A stretch of DNA of 64,000 nt, from the NCBI RefSeq assembly GCF_030247195.1, contig NC_080672.1, positions 312,568,127 through 312,632,126 of the forward strand, in the 5' to 3' direction. This document shows positions 22,230-35,057 of this stretch, piece after piece. Position 1 is the stretch's first letter. Each line of letters begins with the position of its first letter. The notes under the pieces are model-generated. The model ran no database searches and was not told the DNA's origin. It was given only the letters and a program-made list of their open reading frames with translations. A program made the translations under genes and the position numbers. The stretch is from Topomyia yanbarensis. Its lineage: Eukaryota > Arthropoda > Insecta > Diptera > Culicidae.

Positions 22230-23639
22230 AGCACGGTATACTTCGTAGATTGCAGACTGAAGACTCTCATTTCCAGCCAGACTACTTGAGGAGCATTGTT
22301 TGGGAATAACAATTGATCCAGCCCAAGCGAGAGTTTCGCCTGAGAGCCACCATTGCGGGCCACGACCATCTTTACCGTAACTTGGGATGAGAAAGGATGA
22401 TGTGGTACTTACTTAACGGAAGGCCCCGACTCAGTGACACTCTCATAAGTACCACGGATTGGGTAGTGGGTGGGTTGTTAGTCAGAATTCGCCTCAAGCA
22501 AGCGATGCGACTGAGACTATATTTTCGTGCATGTTTGAATAGTTTATTGACTGTAGGATACGTAAATCTTCTAGGCGTTTAAACTCTGGCTAATCGTTTA
22601 TTGAGATTGTTTCATCGAAAACAACTTGAGCTCCGGACAGCCGGTTGTCTGGAGTGTTGTCGACAATGTAAAATGGACCGTAAACAATGAGTTTAAAAGT
22701 GGTATGGTGGAACATTCAAAAATTATGTCACGCAAAGATTACCCAATACTAACTAACTCTCTGTCATATTACCACGTTATTTTTCCCCTTGGTCTAATAC
22801 GAATCAAATTATTTTAGTTTTGCCTTCATTTTGTAGTAGCACTTTTATGCCGATACTAGCAAAAGTGTTCATGTTGTATGGAATTTACTGTATACATAGC
22901 GCAATCGTGCGTAAAACGGCTGATTGCGTCAAAGCACATGACGTGCTCCCCTCCCATTTATGTCACAATTAGTCATATCTCTTCCTCCTAATAGTGTGGC
23001 AGAACTTATAAATGGTCCTTATTGGTATAATCACAAGCATATTGAGATACCGTAACTTGAAATTTTCCACCTCGTTCGAGTAAACGTTCCGATATTACAA
23101 TGAAGACGCGAAACAGAAAAAATATAAATGCTGCGTTCCGGAACGATATTAACATCATGCACGAATCAAACACCCCCCGTTTCCAAATAGTACGTACTTA
23201 TTCTTAGCTCAGTATAATTGACTGATGAGTTAATGGACTAAAAGTAAAGAATTAAATATGACCATAAAACATTTGTTCATCGTGCTGAAATGATTGCCGC
23301 AAATTGGTAATTGGATTTGAATTGATCTTGCGAATTGTCAATTCTCCACCCTCATACGTAATTCAAAAGTCATTCACTCAGACAAGACCATGCGTATTTC
23401 CCACCCGCATTAAGGACCCAGTGGATTCGTTTCCTAGTTGGTCAAATAAACATTAAACAAACAAATTAATTAGTTTGTTCAGTCTAAAGAAATGTCAGCT
23501 CGATTGGCATCAACCGGCGGATACGTGTTCTTTTACAATGCCATCAAATGAAAGAACATTTAAAATTACATTCGACAAAATATGTGCAATTCAGTACAAA
23601 ACGAAATGAAGATTGCTTAATAATTTGTATTTAAAAAAA
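22230..23639. other. Intergenic DNA with no recognised feature
   Basis: No coding motif found; one short inverted sequence around 22632-22660 (CCGGACAGCCGGTTGTCTGG) was noted. Confidence 0.4.
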
Positions 23640-24640
23640 GATCGGAAAAAATTAGTTGCATAACCAAGGTGGTTCATTTTCAAAGATAGCACTGCTGATG
23701 AATCACTTTATAACAATTGGTGATAAGAGACGCGGACGAAAATAGCTGACCACCGCCAAGTCGGCCGTATCCTCTATAACTACATCATACGAGACAAGTA
23801 GTACTAAACTAATAACATTCAACTCCTTAGCCGAGGCACAAAGCTTCGTTGCGAAGAACAACATGCAATACGACATCGAATATGAAAACGACAAAACTAA
23901 GATTCCCGTGCATATGGACCTTGATCTAACGCAATTTCGCCTATATGATTTGGCACCTCGCACTAACTCGAATTATATCAAAAGCTTTATGTCGAAGTAT
24001 GGAGAACTGGCATCAGTCTCTAACGACACTTGGAGAAACTTTTCCCCTGGCATTCTCAACGGTGTTCGGGTGGTGCGAATGCGGCTAAACCAACCTATAT
24101 AGTCTTACTTGACTTTCGAGGGTAGATCCTCTTAAGGTGTCAACAGAAATGGCACGTGGGCAGACGCCATTTCTGTAGCCAGACGGCACAATACGGTAAG
24201 CCATGCGCCAAAACAACTAAAGAAAATTCATCTACTGCAACCAACACCATCAAACAGCCTTTGACATGCATTGCTACACCGTAGAAAGCCGGCTGAAAAA
24301 TAAATACTGGACAAGCAGTATTCCATGATATACCCAAGCCATTAGTTACACAGTCGAAAGGGGGCTCCCTCCCCCCGTTACCTATCAATCGACTGTGCCT
24401 TCTCCACAGGTTTTCGGCAGTAAAAAAGTTCTGTGGGTCTGGAAGCTCTACCAGAAAATTTTCCGTGGGAATTCGATCACCGTGCTTTTTAGGATTTACA
24501 CATACACGCGAAGTTCTTGCTACACCACCACCAGCGAAAGTTTCATGCTGTTGTTGGAGAAATCGGAAATCCTGAATTGAGCAAATGAGACGAATTATTA
24601 TGAGATCGTCTGTGCAGGAACAGGCGAGGAGTTTTCAGCA
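23640..24640 (+). pseudogene. Non-LTR retrotransposon ORF1 (gag-like) remnant, forward
   Basis: Readable blocks are NNMQYDIEYENDKTKIPVHM, DLTQFRLYDLAPRTNSNYIK, SKYGELASVSNDTWRNFSPG and LNGVRVVRMRLNQPI, then a stop followed by SYLTFEG. A damaged zinc knuckle follows (RHFC...QYGKPCA near 24166-24208). The order, an RNA-binding fold followed by CCHC knuckles, is that of LOA/Jockey-type ORF1. The frame is lost several times. A diverged relative lies head to head on the minus strand at 24800-25534. Confidence 0.65.
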
Positions 24641-24799
24641 CTAAATACACGTCATTGAAGCAAAGCAGAAACATCAACGGTCCCAAGTAGCCATGCCCAT
24701 GCGCGAAGCCATGTAAATTGCTTAGTCCGCTTTCACTCGGTTTATCGTTTTCGTCCATGCTGTCCTCTTGATGTTGTATGGGTTTTCACGATTACCTGG

Positions 24800-25534
24800 T
24801 TTGAATCGTTTGTGGGATCAACGGGTCACAATCGTGTATCCGTATTTTTTGTCATTTATTTTATTGTCGGGGGTGCTGGCAGTTGTTTGGTAAGTAGCAC
24901 CACAATGATCGGACACGCTGTGTGTAGATTCTGTTGTTCCAGCATTCGTTGGTGGCTGAGTTGCAACTCCGGTTGTTGGTGATTTAGTTAATGTTGTTGG
25001 GTTTGCTCGCAGTTGATGTTGTTTCATTAGAGGATTTCGAACATGGCTTGGCACGGAGGGATCTGTCCTTCATATGTGCACAGCGTGATTTCAGATTTGC
25101 TTACACCTTCTATTTCGTATTGATTGTTCAGATATGAAAGAATAGGTTACGTAATTCGCATTCTTATGAACACCATTGGATATGCCTGGAAAAAAGTTTC
25201 TCCAGGTTTCAAACTTTCACCGTTACGTACTTCGAAATCAATAGTGATTTTTTTGGTTGTACGCGGGGATAGATCGTGCAGACGCACACTAGTCTTATCA
25301 TCGTCAATCTATCTTGATTCTAACATTGTCATGTGCAACGACGTGTTGCATGTTGTTTCCCATAGCCAAACTTTTCGCCATGGCCAAAGTTTTAAATGCT
25401 ATCAGTACCGCATTACGAGTATGCGCCTTTATAAATTGTTCCACTTCGCGAACACAAGGGCGGATTGGACAAACGACCACTGTATTGTATCGAAGATTGT
25501 TCAAATTTTGCTGCTGAGTTTCAATCATTTTTAA
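24800..25534 (-). pseudogene. Non-LTR retrotransposon ORF1 remnant, reverse
   Basis: The minus strand reads AMGNNMQHVVAHDNVRIKID, then a DLSPRTT block, FFQAYPMVFIRMRIT, a stop, ILSYLNNQYEIEG and a CTYEGQIPPCQA segment followed by a Pro/Thr-rich tail. Block order parallels the forward copy (NNMQ ... LAPRT ... VVRMRL..PI.SYLTFEG) at clearly lower identity, so it is a different family member. Internal stops and frame changes show it is dead. Confidence 0.6.
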
Positions 25535-26431
25535 ATAAACGATCTATACCGCATCAATGAAAGTAACGATGCATTATTTTCCACACTGGTTTGGGACAAC
25601 TGTTATTTTTCGATTGCTTTGCTGGCGCGGTACATATAGACAGCAGACTGTATGTAGAAACATTCGTTTGATTCACTGCACTGTTAACAAGCAGCGCGAT
25701 TATAGCTTCCGATCCGATTGAGATGGACTGATTAGGAACTGGTATTAATCCTAAAGGGGTTCCATAATTACCAGCTCGAGAGAGCGCTCAATAAGGTTAT
25801 TCCACGACAGTTATTGTTGTTTTGCCATTTTCCTTTTTATGAAATGGATTTTCCGTAAAACGAAAAACTGCCACTTGCAAGAGAACTCTAGAAGAAGCAG
25901 AATCGCCAAAACTTCGATGTGTCTTCTTAGAGGTAGGTAGTCTTTTCAACTTCCATGTAAAAAAAAGTAAGTTGGAAAAATAAATAACGAGGTACTATCG
26001 AGAGATTAAAAAAGGCATCGGATGGTATAATTGAGAGATTCGAGCTGTTCACGCGCGTGGTCACTAAGTTTTTAGAAGAACAGATGAGCTTTGGCGATAA
26101 ATTCAGTACAATACAGTAGTAAATGTATGTAGTATTCAGCTCGAGTTGTAAACGAATAGCTTCCTATTGGTAACACTGCTCGGAACTTCTATTTGCGTTT
26201 ACCATTGCGTTACTATGGTAGTAAAGTGTAACCCAGTTGAAGCGAACTTGTTAATCTACTCTTGACTGGCCTAAACACGAGCGTATTAGTTTATTAGTGT
26301 ATAAGTTTAAGAAACCATCATTGGGGCCAAGGGGCCTGTTGGTGAAGGTAATAAACATAAACATATTATGTTTTGTTTGTCGTACTCTGGAGTAGAGTGA
26401 ATAAAGCGAAAACTCAATAATTAGAAATATA
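25535..26431. other. Intergenic DNA with no recognised feature
   Basis: No gene, tRNA or repeat family assigned. Confidence 0.4.
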
Positions 26432-27629
26432 ACGGGTGTTCAATAAAAAATGAGAATGATTTCAATACCTTCCTGTAATATAAGAAAAGAGCGTAAATTC
26501 TTTTCTCTCCAAGAGAATTGCTCTCTGGACTCCCTATAAATGGGAGACATGTTTCTTTTCGCTCAGGTGCTGTCAGTTCAATCGAAGATGGCGTCGAAAC
26601 AGCAAGTACTCCGCGAGCGTGTTGTGCGGTTTTGCGAAACACTTGCCTATCGTGGAAAAAAGTTTACGGTAGACCACTTTCGAGACGAAAACGTGCCCGT
26701 GAGTACAGTTTACCAAATCCTGGCATCCCTGAGCGTGGAGCGGAAGGCCAGTTGCGGCCGCCGGCGAAGATAATGACGAAGGATAAGAAGAAAGCGTTGA
26801 AAAAGCTGTTCGACAACAAGGACGAAACGAGTTTGCGTGATGCCGGCCTTGATTCATCGAGCTCTCAAGATGGAGGACATCATCTGTCGGAAGAAGACTC
26901 GGTCCCCCGATGACATGGACGAGCAGATAGCGATCGTGAAATCGCAGTGCCGGTGGATGACGAACAACTACCGCGAGACGTCGTGCTCTAGAACACCCAC
27001 ATTCCAGGAAATGCCAGCTACTATTCCAGCGACAAGTCGGCCACACACCCCTACGTAAAATATAAGTTTAAGCAGAAATTTAAAAGAAATGTTATGCTGT
27101 ACATTGCCGTATCGGAGGGATTTCAAAACCGTGGTTCAAGCCGAGCGGTCTGGCCATCAATCAACAAGTGTACCAGGAGGAGTGTCTTGAGAAAATTCTT
27201 CTGCCGTTCTTAAAGGCGCATCATACGGTTGGGAAGTACGTCTTCTGGCCGGACAAGACGTCTTCCCATTACACCAAGAAGACGCTGAGCAGAATAAGAT
27301 ACCGTACGTGCCGAAAGAAAGAAACCATTGGGAATTTTTTCGGCTCCCTCAGTGCTTTAGTGTATACAAATAATTGGCGAGTCAAGGATACGAAGCAGTT
27401 GACCACCAGGATCCGGAAGAAGGACGTCAGTGCTTTCCAGTGCTCTTGTGAGAGCATCGCGACTAAGTTGCGTCGTACGGCTGACCAGGGCCCCTTCTCC
27501 AATATTCAGTGACGTGTTTTTGAATAATAAACATTGTTTTTAATAAAAAATTATGAATTCGTTGAAGAATTTTATTTGTTTTTTCAACTACATGACTGAA
27601 AAAAACTTTTATGTTTATTGAACACCTGT
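26432..27629 (+). mobile_element. Second DD37E-like Tc1/mariner element (about 1.2 kb), dead
   Basis: Ends ACGGGTGTTCAATAAA (left) and the complement of ACAGGTGTTCAATAAA (right), flanked by TA. The enclosed plus-strand transposase is badly degraded. Confidence 0.75.
26588..27512 (+). pseudogene. Degraded mariner-type transposase
   Basis: Starts at ATG 26588 with MASKQQVLRERVVRF, an HTH region (KFTVDHFRDENVPVSTVYQI), then in shifting frames KIMTKDKKKALKKLFDN, CRKKTRSP, IVKSQCRWMTNNYRETS, GLAINQQVYQEECLEKILLP and FWPDKTSSHYTKKTL, ending CESIATKLRRTADQGPFS and a TGA at 27510. The second catalytic Asp (FWPD) survives. The first Asp region is lost after NNYRETS, and a deletion near 27310-27340 removes the expected Glu box. 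Several frameshifts. It is a different lineage from the element at 13018-14311. Confidence 0.75.
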
Positions 27630-27639
27630 TATTAGGCTT

Positions 27640-27755
27640 ACAGGAGAAAAACCAGGACAAATCAAACTTTTGCCTCGACTTCCCAGGACACCCGGACAGT
27701 CAGAGAAAATCTAGGACATGTCCTGGGAATCCAGGACGTATGGTCACCCTTGTTA
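27640..27755. repeat. hAT-like MITE remnant
   Basis: AGGACGTATGGTCACCCT at the right end is the complement of the AGGGTGACCATACGTCCT terminus often seen in hAT-type MITEs. Inside, 'AGGACA' and 'CCAGGACA' phrases recur. The left end is not clear. Confidence 0.4.
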
Positions 27756-28204
27756 ATATACCTAGGGAAGAAATAAACAAGAAAGAAGACGGCTATACCA
27801 GAGTCAGTCGAAAACACACACATAGAACCAAACATGTAGCAGCAAAAATAAATGCTCTAGCGACGACGACATGGACACAAATACAAGCGTGGAAGAAGGC
27901 AAACGAAATGATCAGCAAGTGACAGGGGGTAAACCTGACCATTGCTCATCACCAAATTAACACAAGAAGCGAAAAGCAGTGCGTCCAGGATAGTCAACTG
28001 AAATAATTTTCGATAATTTATTTTTTATTTATATTGAATCAAAAATGGAACTGTATTTTTAAAATGCATTTTATTTTCGAAACAGCGAATGATGCTCAAG
28101 GTTAATAAATAAATAACGAAATAATAACAACTTGCAAATGAACCAACGTAACTCACAAATAAAGCGTTCGGGTGGAGTCATTTGTAAAGTATCCAATAAA
28201 AACT

Positions 28205-28245
28205 TGTTTTAATCCACCTAGTGGTGCAATTGTGCCTTTCTCATT
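28205..28245. repeat. Interspersed repeat end (CACCTAGTGGTGCAATT type)
   Basis: CACCTAGTGGTGCAATTGTG followed by CCTTTCTC. A near-identical phrase starts at 11019 (CACCTAGCGGTGCAATTG). The family appears to be a dispersed culicine repeat whose other end carries 'GCGAAAGGCAAAA' (30710-30722). Confidence 0.45.
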
Positions 28246-28819
28246 TGTCCGAACTATGATTTAATGACTGGTTACGTTCAATATAACATTGTAGAAAAGT
28301 CTATTACATTCTTATTACACTTGATAAGCATATGTAAGTGCACGATTATCACGAACCTGCCAAGCAACTTGTCAACGCTGACGCACTTGAAACAATCAAA
28401 AATATAATATTTAAATAGTTTAATTAGCGTGAGTTCAATGTTGTCTTCGCGTTAACATAATTTGAAATGCGTGGTGGCGGGGAAGGGAAGGAATATAATT
28501 AGTGGGAGGGGGAGGATGCGTCGTGAATCACCTAACTTATTTTAGTATATGGGGTGGATGAAGGGAATGCAGGTGTGAAGTTGGTCTGAGAGGGAAAGAT
28601 AGGGGATAAGGGAGGGGGAGGGATTGAGAGAAAGGAGAGGTAGAGAGGAAGCAGGGGGGGGGGGGTAGATGGGGAGTCTCACACAAACTGCATATTATAC
28701 CTTCCATTTGACACTAGCTTAGTGAAAATCGGTTCAGTCATCATCGAAGTGGCTTTAATTTTGGAATATGCTCGGAACCCGGGATTTTCGGAATTATCGA
28801 TAGTGGACAATGTATTCCA
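28246..28819. other. Intergenic purine-rich DNA
   Basis: Contains a G/A-rich stretch at about 28480-28680 without a gene. Confidence 0.4.
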
Positions 28820-29092
28820 ATGGTCCCAATGGTATTCATAAATTACGTAACGCTTTGAGGGGGGGGGGGGGGGGGGTTCGACAAGTTGTTACATATTGTG
28901 ACGTAGGGGGGAGGGGGAGTAAGCTAGATCGTTACGTAACGTATTTTCACCGAAGAAAAAAATTTTTTTTTAAGGAAGTTGTTACGTAATAGGGGAGGGG
29001 GGATAAAGAAATTTGTGACAATTTGTTACATGGGGGAGGGGGGAGTCAGTTTTGGGCAATTTTTGCGTTACGTAATTTATGAATGGTCCCTA
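28820..29092. mobile_element. G-rich MITE, best-defined copy
   Basis: Inverted ends around ATTCATAAATTACGTAACGC (28833) and GCGTTACGTAATTTATGAAT (about 29067), with a GGTCCC cap on each side. The interior strand is strongly G-rich, with a homopolymer of about 18 G at 28859. Other copies: 47650-47907 (reverse orientation, C-rich), 39780-39870 (fragment) and 520-790 (diverged). Confidence 0.65.
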
Positions 29093-29299
29093 ATCGTTGA
29101 TTCGCCATCAGGTGTTCCAGGCCTGCAAATCGAAGTAATTTGTTGTTCATTTCAATAGATTTTTAACCTATGAGGTATTACGAACTGAATAAAACTGAAT
29201 AAAATTCAGAACTGAATAAAATTTAATAGCAGTGAATGGAAGTATTATACCTTTCATTTGATATCAAGTTAGTAAAAATCGGTTAAGAATTTGCTGGGA

Positions 29300-29805
29300 A
29301 ATAAATGTGACATTAGACCGGAAACCTGGCGAGTTCCCCGGGGACATACACAAATGACTTAGTTTTTTTCGGCGATTTTCGACCCCTCCCTCCCAACTTG
29401 TAGCATTTGGTCACAAAATTCTAACCTTCCCTTGCAAATAACGTAGTATTTTCCAAGACCCTGCCCCCTCGCAACGCTGCCGGCCGATGAAAAAAATCAA
29501 ATTTGTTTCGTATAATTCTTTCAAGTATATGTCTTTACAAATTTTTTGACGTGAATTGAAAAACTTACTACATGAAAAATCGCGTGAAAAGTAATTTGTG
29601 TGAATTTGCATTTATTTCTCTTAAGAATAGAGGTACATTAAATTGTTTTCTTCAACCAATAGGTGTTGATGTGCGTCAAAAAAAATTAAACCTAATGCTA
29701 CGTCGCACAACTACTGACCGTACCCCCCCCCCTCGTCACAATTCGTCACAAAAATGGTATATCCCCCCTACCCCCTAAAATACTATGTCATTTAAACATG
29801 GCCCT
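29300..29805. repeat. Second C-rich MITE-like block
   Basis: Phrases CATACACAAATGACTTAGT (left) and ATACTATGTCATTTAAACAT (right) bracket C-rich tracts with CGTCACAATTCGTCACAAAA. Architecture parallels the 520-790 repeat. Ends approximate. Confidence 0.4.
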
Positions 29806-31312
29806 GAGGAAAAGGCACTTAAGAAGTCACGACTTATGAACCTGCACAATTGTGATTTCATTAGACGCTTATGTATTCCATAATCGAATACATGAATTTC
29901 ATAAGTTCGCATTATTGATTCCATAGACGAGTCTTAAGATTATTATAAAGAATAGTATTGTGAAAATGTCATAAGTTACAACAAAATGGATGGTATTCAT
30001 ATTAGGTGTGTTGCAATAAAATTGAACTAAACTAGCTGTTTCAAATGAGTGGAAAGTAAATGTAAGTATTTATGTTGTGTTCATTGACCATGGTCTCATA
30101 GTATTTGTATATATTTGACAGCGTCTACGCAATATTGCGGCATGACTGAATCTATTACGATGGATACTTAGCCGGACCATAGTGCTCAGAAACTTGCGGC
30201 TTCCAAGTAGGTGAACTGGAGACTTGTTTGAAAACGTATGTAAATTATGTTAATGATTTTTAAAATATATGGCTAGAAAAAAGAAATATAAAGTATTCTT
30301 ATTTACAATCTCTTACCATGATGAATAATATACCTAAATATAATGGCATGGAAATCATAAGAGCATCCTCAGAAATTCATAAGTATGGCTTATTCTTTCC
30401 CTCTAAATCATAAGACACATTTATGATTTCTATATGGGATCCTTGTGGCGCCAATTCATAAGTAGTTCTTATGGATTTCGATAGTTATTTTATCTCGCTG
30501 TATAGCGTCTTATGGGAGCGTTATGCCGTTCATTTGAAACTAAGTTTGTGAAAATCGGTCCAACCCTCTCTGAGAAAAACACATACATACATACACACAG
30601 AAATTTTTACGATTTCGACGAACTTAATCGAATGGCATATGACACTCGGCTTTCCGGGCTTCGGATGGAAAATCGATTTTTAGAGTTATTGCATAAACTT
30701 TCTTTATATGCGAAAGGCAAAAATGTTACCAAAATTATTGAAACCAGAGCTGCCAAGTAAAAATCTAGATAGCTTTCGGTTCTTACTGCTAAGGATATCT
30801 TTTCGTTCAATAAAAATTGAAGGCACTCACACAATTGTGAGAATATTTAGGATAATCACGAGTTATATATAAATGTTTATTTTACGTTAGCTTAATTTAA
30901 TTATTTGAACAAAAATAGATAATTGCAATTACATTCGCACAATGCCTGATTTAGATTACAATTGATCACTGCTTTCCAATGGTGTTCCTTCTTATTTAAT
31001 TTGAAATTTTCCTCAACGTATAATCTAAATTAAATTTGCACGGTTTTAAAGTACAAAGCAGCATTTATTTTTTAATGCGATGCATTTCATAAACCTATTT
31101 CGAAATAAATTCTGAATCCCTTCTGCTACACTATATAGTTAAGGTAGGGACTACTTTGCATCAAATGCTTGCTTAAAGTTTGTTATAATGCCATTTGTTA
31201 TTTTTTAATGACTAATAGTGAGCCAATTTTTTTGTTTAGTATATTTTAACGGCATTCTATTAGCAAGGTATTGGAAGGTATGAATCGCTTATTTAGAACT
31301 AACGTTAGAAGT
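29806..31312. other. Intergenic DNA with a dispersed repeat near 30580-30725
   Basis: 30580-30725 contains ACACATACATACATACACAC, TTTCGACGAACTTAATCGAA and GACACTCGGCTTTCCGGGC. Related copies are at 52050-52200 and, inverted, at 54150-54290. 29830-30480 is rich in 'CATAAG' phrases. No gene was found. Confidence 0.45.
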
Positions 31313-31562
31313 TACAATTGTGGAATAGGATCATGCAGGGGAAATTAAAGTTTCTCGATAACCTAACACTTTGTCTTATATCGTAGAAATTAAATTGTTT
31401 TACTTCCTCCTTCATAATCCTGTTCTAACTTAGAACAAAATTATGAAGGAGAAAGTACAGGTTAAACGGTGCTAAAACATCCGAATTTCTACGATATAAG
31501 ACAAAGTGTTAGGTTGTCGAGAAACTTTAATTTTGCCTGCATGATCCTATTCCACACTTGTA
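31313..31562. mobile_element. 250-bp near-palindromic MITE
   Basis: TACAATTGTGGAATAGGATC at the left pairs with the complement of TACAAGTGTGGAATAGGATC at the right. Arms of about 115 bp stay largely complementary (CGTAGAAATT, ATAAGACAAAGTGTTAGGTT) around a loop near 31440. Non-coding. The transcript would fold into a long hairpin. Confidence 0.8.
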
Positions 31563-33433
31563 TCTGTGCTTTTTACTTCATAATAGTACTCTCATTTGAG
31601 TAATATTGTTCTAAATTAACTTTCCATATCTTCCAGTTTTTTGCTAATTGAATGTCGTTCACGTTTAAACAATTTATTTCTATTACGCATTACTCTATCC
31701 ATCAGAATAAACATTTAAAATAAATAATATTCAATAACGATGATTTAAAAATGTTTTTTAATATCATATAGTAGTTCTAACATTCTAATATGGGAAGCCT
31801 TTTGCGATTTTGATGTCTATAAGACTCGAGAAACCAGCAGAATAAAAAAAACGCTTTATTTCGAAATGTCTGCATTTGTTAAATCGCGTGTACAGTGTCG
31901 CCCTGTTTCATAACAAATACTGAGTTGGGTTTAGTTGTGAGGTGTAAAAAAGTTTTGAAAAGTATATTGTTTTTCTCTATCATATGCGCTTCTCATTCGT
32001 ACAAAGCAAGTCAATTAGTTCAGTAAAATACAACCTCGAACAGGGTACAAATGTTTTTTTCCAAACCGTCGAGTATCAAAATGATGATGGCACATTTAAA
32101 CACTTTAACAGGTTGTGATCGGTACCATCTAAAACCCTAATACGATAACATTGTGTGGCGCGTGCCATTTTTCGTCACTATAACGCGGTTGCAATGCATC
32201 CGATGCGCGATACTATTTGAATATTAAGTAAGCTCCATTCATGGTTTTATGCTTAGTTGCGGTCTCCTTCTTTTGGTGTACCTATTGACTGCGCTCATTT
32301 TATGAGTTGATATTGCTTGAGCATAGACAAAGTCTAAGAAAAAATAAAAGAATCCACATAATTTTTCGTGTCCTGTTACATTTAGGCGCTAGCAGGGAGG
32401 ACAAGTGGTGGTCCCTTGTAACAATTAACTTGTATGAATAACATGATAATGTAGATCGATACCTCATTTAGTGATGAGATATGTTATTTATTCCAACAGC
32501 CAGATCTACCATTTTTCTTGATTTTTTGAGCATTTCCTTACGAATTCAGTAGTTGAATAACCATTTGAAATTTAGTACCTATTGTATACATTGGAAGCCT
32601 GTTTTCGAAAAATAGGTTCTTTGTTCGGAAAAAGTAACATGTTGAAGATTGGTCTCCAATCTGGTTTACTCTACGTCGCGAATATCGGCTGGATGTTCTT
32701 TTTTAATAACTGTTAGCGCTGTTGATTTAACGGTATGCAAATGAACGAATACAATCTGCAGTGATCTTTTTCGAATACGACTGAATGCTTTATATTCATC
32801 AATGTGGATTTGCTACCATATTGTTTTCGATTACAAGGGAAACTAAAACTGCCTGCTTGCTTCAGAGATTTTTCGAATTCTGTTATTTTTGGCATAAACT
32901 ATTGGTGTCTACTGCACCGTTTAGTGTATTTAAAGGTGATGAATTCATCTTAAAAAACGATTTAAATGAGTACTAGTAAGATAATTTCTTTAAATTCATC
33001 TCAAACCCTGTAAAATGCCCTGGAATTTCTGCCAAATCAATGTACACATTTTTTAACCAGCCTAAGTTTAATTCCATCCTCCTACTAAAAGTATGCTGAT
33101 CTGTTTATTGAAACGTTCACCCCCGTATTGGTCAGTCAAATTTATAAAAAACAATTCTTGCTTCGAATGTATTAGATAGATGAAAGCTTATAAATAGCTA
33201 AATTCATATGAAAAGCAATAAGCTTTTGGTTTAGTACTAGGTATGTTCAGATTTGTTTTTATTCGATCCAAACTGCAATTGTTTGGTGAGACGGCCTTTC
33301 ATGTTAGTCTTCATTTTCGATATTTTTTCGATCGATACTAAATGTTCTAATTTTGAAAATCTATAACTATACATTGTTTAATAGAGAGGTGTATATATCT
33401 TAAATCTTATGAGATATAAAATAACTTATCATT
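31563..33433. other. Intergenic DNA downstream of TMEM134
   Basis: No supported gene or repeat. Confidence 0.4.
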
Positions 33434-33439
33434 TTTATT
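33434..33439 (-). promoter_or_regulatory. Candidate polyadenylation signal of TMEM134
   Basis: AATAAA on the minus strand, about 247 nt past the stop codon. Confidence 0.4.
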
Positions 33440-33685
33440 TTCAAAAAGATCTTTCTAAATAAATGTCCGCGTCCAATTTTAAGAAAAATGTATAATAAAT
33501 TTACAGTTTAATCACATCCCATTTCTGAGCTACAGTTTCTTTCGCGTGGACTATTCAGAAAGTGCCGTAATAAAGTTTTTTTCCTCGATCCCGGTTCCGC
33601 TGTCCTTCTCCCCAGGGAAGGAAGCATGAGCAGAGTTTGTGTTGTTCGTATGGTGACCGTAAATCTACGCTCATTCATCTCCGCC

Positions 33686-34515
33686 TTACGTGAACAAAGG
33701 CAGATGGTAGAAATCAAAGCCTCGATAACCGCGAGCTGCTAGCCAGATGTACACGACGTGGTACGCTCCGGGTACGAAGCAAATAAATCCGGCAACGAAG
33801 AAAACTGCAGCCTGTGAGCCGTTGTGAGGTTCGGCAATAGCGTATGCTCCCATCGCTATCAGGCCGGTTCCGATGACCAGCAGGGTGGCGGCGGCCAGCA
33901 CCGTGCGCCAATTTTCCCGTACCTTTGGATGCCGCCAGCAGTAGGTGTAGGTGTCGTTGGTGGATAAATTCCCGTACTCCTGTATCAGTGAGTCGCTATC
34001 CCTAGAGGTGGTATCATCGGTGTACTTTAGAGTCCTATGTTTTGCAGTAAACCCAACACCGTACATAGAAGATAGAAAGCAAAGACAGGGTGCCGGAGAA
34101 TGGAAAGAGAAGAAAACTAGATTCTAGAATCATGTTTCCGTTACGGGAGTTGTTCATTTTATTTGTGTAAGCTCATTACACAGAAAGGCAAACCTGTTAT
34201 ATAGCTAACTACTTCCAAATATGTAATTGACTGAACTATTAATAGTGCAGACCCAATTTCGTCACCTAGAGAAGCCCAAACTTTCACCGGACAACTGGAA
34301 CGGATAGCTTACCTTTGATCTTGATGTACTCGTATCGAAATGTCATCCGGTGATCGGGCTTTGGCTCGTATCGGTGTTGATATTACGGTCGTGCCGTAAA
34401 CTTTGATCACCTCGTCCGTCTCCTCTTCGAAGGCATCATGAATCGAGAAGCGTTTGCTGGGCTCTTTGCCATTACTACTTGCATTTGATCCACGGACACT
34501 TCCGGCTGAGTTCAT
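33686..34515 (-). CDS. TMEM134: TMEM134-like membrane protein (2 exons, 183 aa)
   Basis: CDS is complement(33686-34034, 34313-34515). The donor AAAG|GTAAGC and acceptor CATAG|G join in phase to give ...QDQ-R-TLKYTDD. Seen: FSIHDAFEEE near residue 25, matching the FSIDDAFE start region of vertebrate TMEM134; a polar linker; CWRHPKVRENWRTV; a first membrane helix (VLAAATLLVIGTGLIAMGAY); a short loop; a second helix (AAVFFVAGFICFVPGAYHVV); and the conserved end GYRGFDFYHLPLF. The length is close to the roughly 195-aa human protein. Family knowledge: a TMEM134/TMEM230-type two-pass protein, probably of the endomembrane system, with poorly known function. The start is the ATG before NSAGSVRG, since no upstream in-frame ATG exists. 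It is divergent from citron kinase, about 4 kb away. Confidence 0.88.
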
Positions 34516-35057
34516 CGTCACTATCACTTGTTTTCTGGCCGATACTGAACACACGCAAAGGCTAAGCCACAAATTGAATTTGTATTACCGCTGCCGCACT
34601 GCAGTCAGCTAATGGTCAATTTTCACTTTTTCTCTGTAAATACCAAAACACTAAACTGCACACATACCTAATACTATTATAGCTTCCAGCAGATGTGCAC
34701 AAATTTAGTCGTTTCAATGGTATTTTATCGAGCGAGCGGTTCTAGAATAACATCATCACTTTTTTGTTGTCTAGAAATCCTTGAGTGAATAATCAATGCT
34801 ATTTTTTGCGATTTTGTTCACCTTTTCTTGTGCAGATGCATCATATAAAAAACTGCTGCAAAATGTTTTTATTCCTTCTGGTTTGCAAATTTAATCACTT
34901 CAAACTATTGACGTTTTTGACAAGAGACATGAAAATGCCCATTCATCGATTTTTTAATCGACGAATGATACCGAAGGGTGCATCAGTAGGTATAAATCAA
35001 ATACCATCCTAGAAATCTTTGATTTCCAAATTAACATCACGTTTGGCCAGTCGTTTT

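Noticed and set aside
26573..27046. 157-codon minus-strand open frame
   Set aside because: Antisense shadow of the degraded transposase at 26588-27512.
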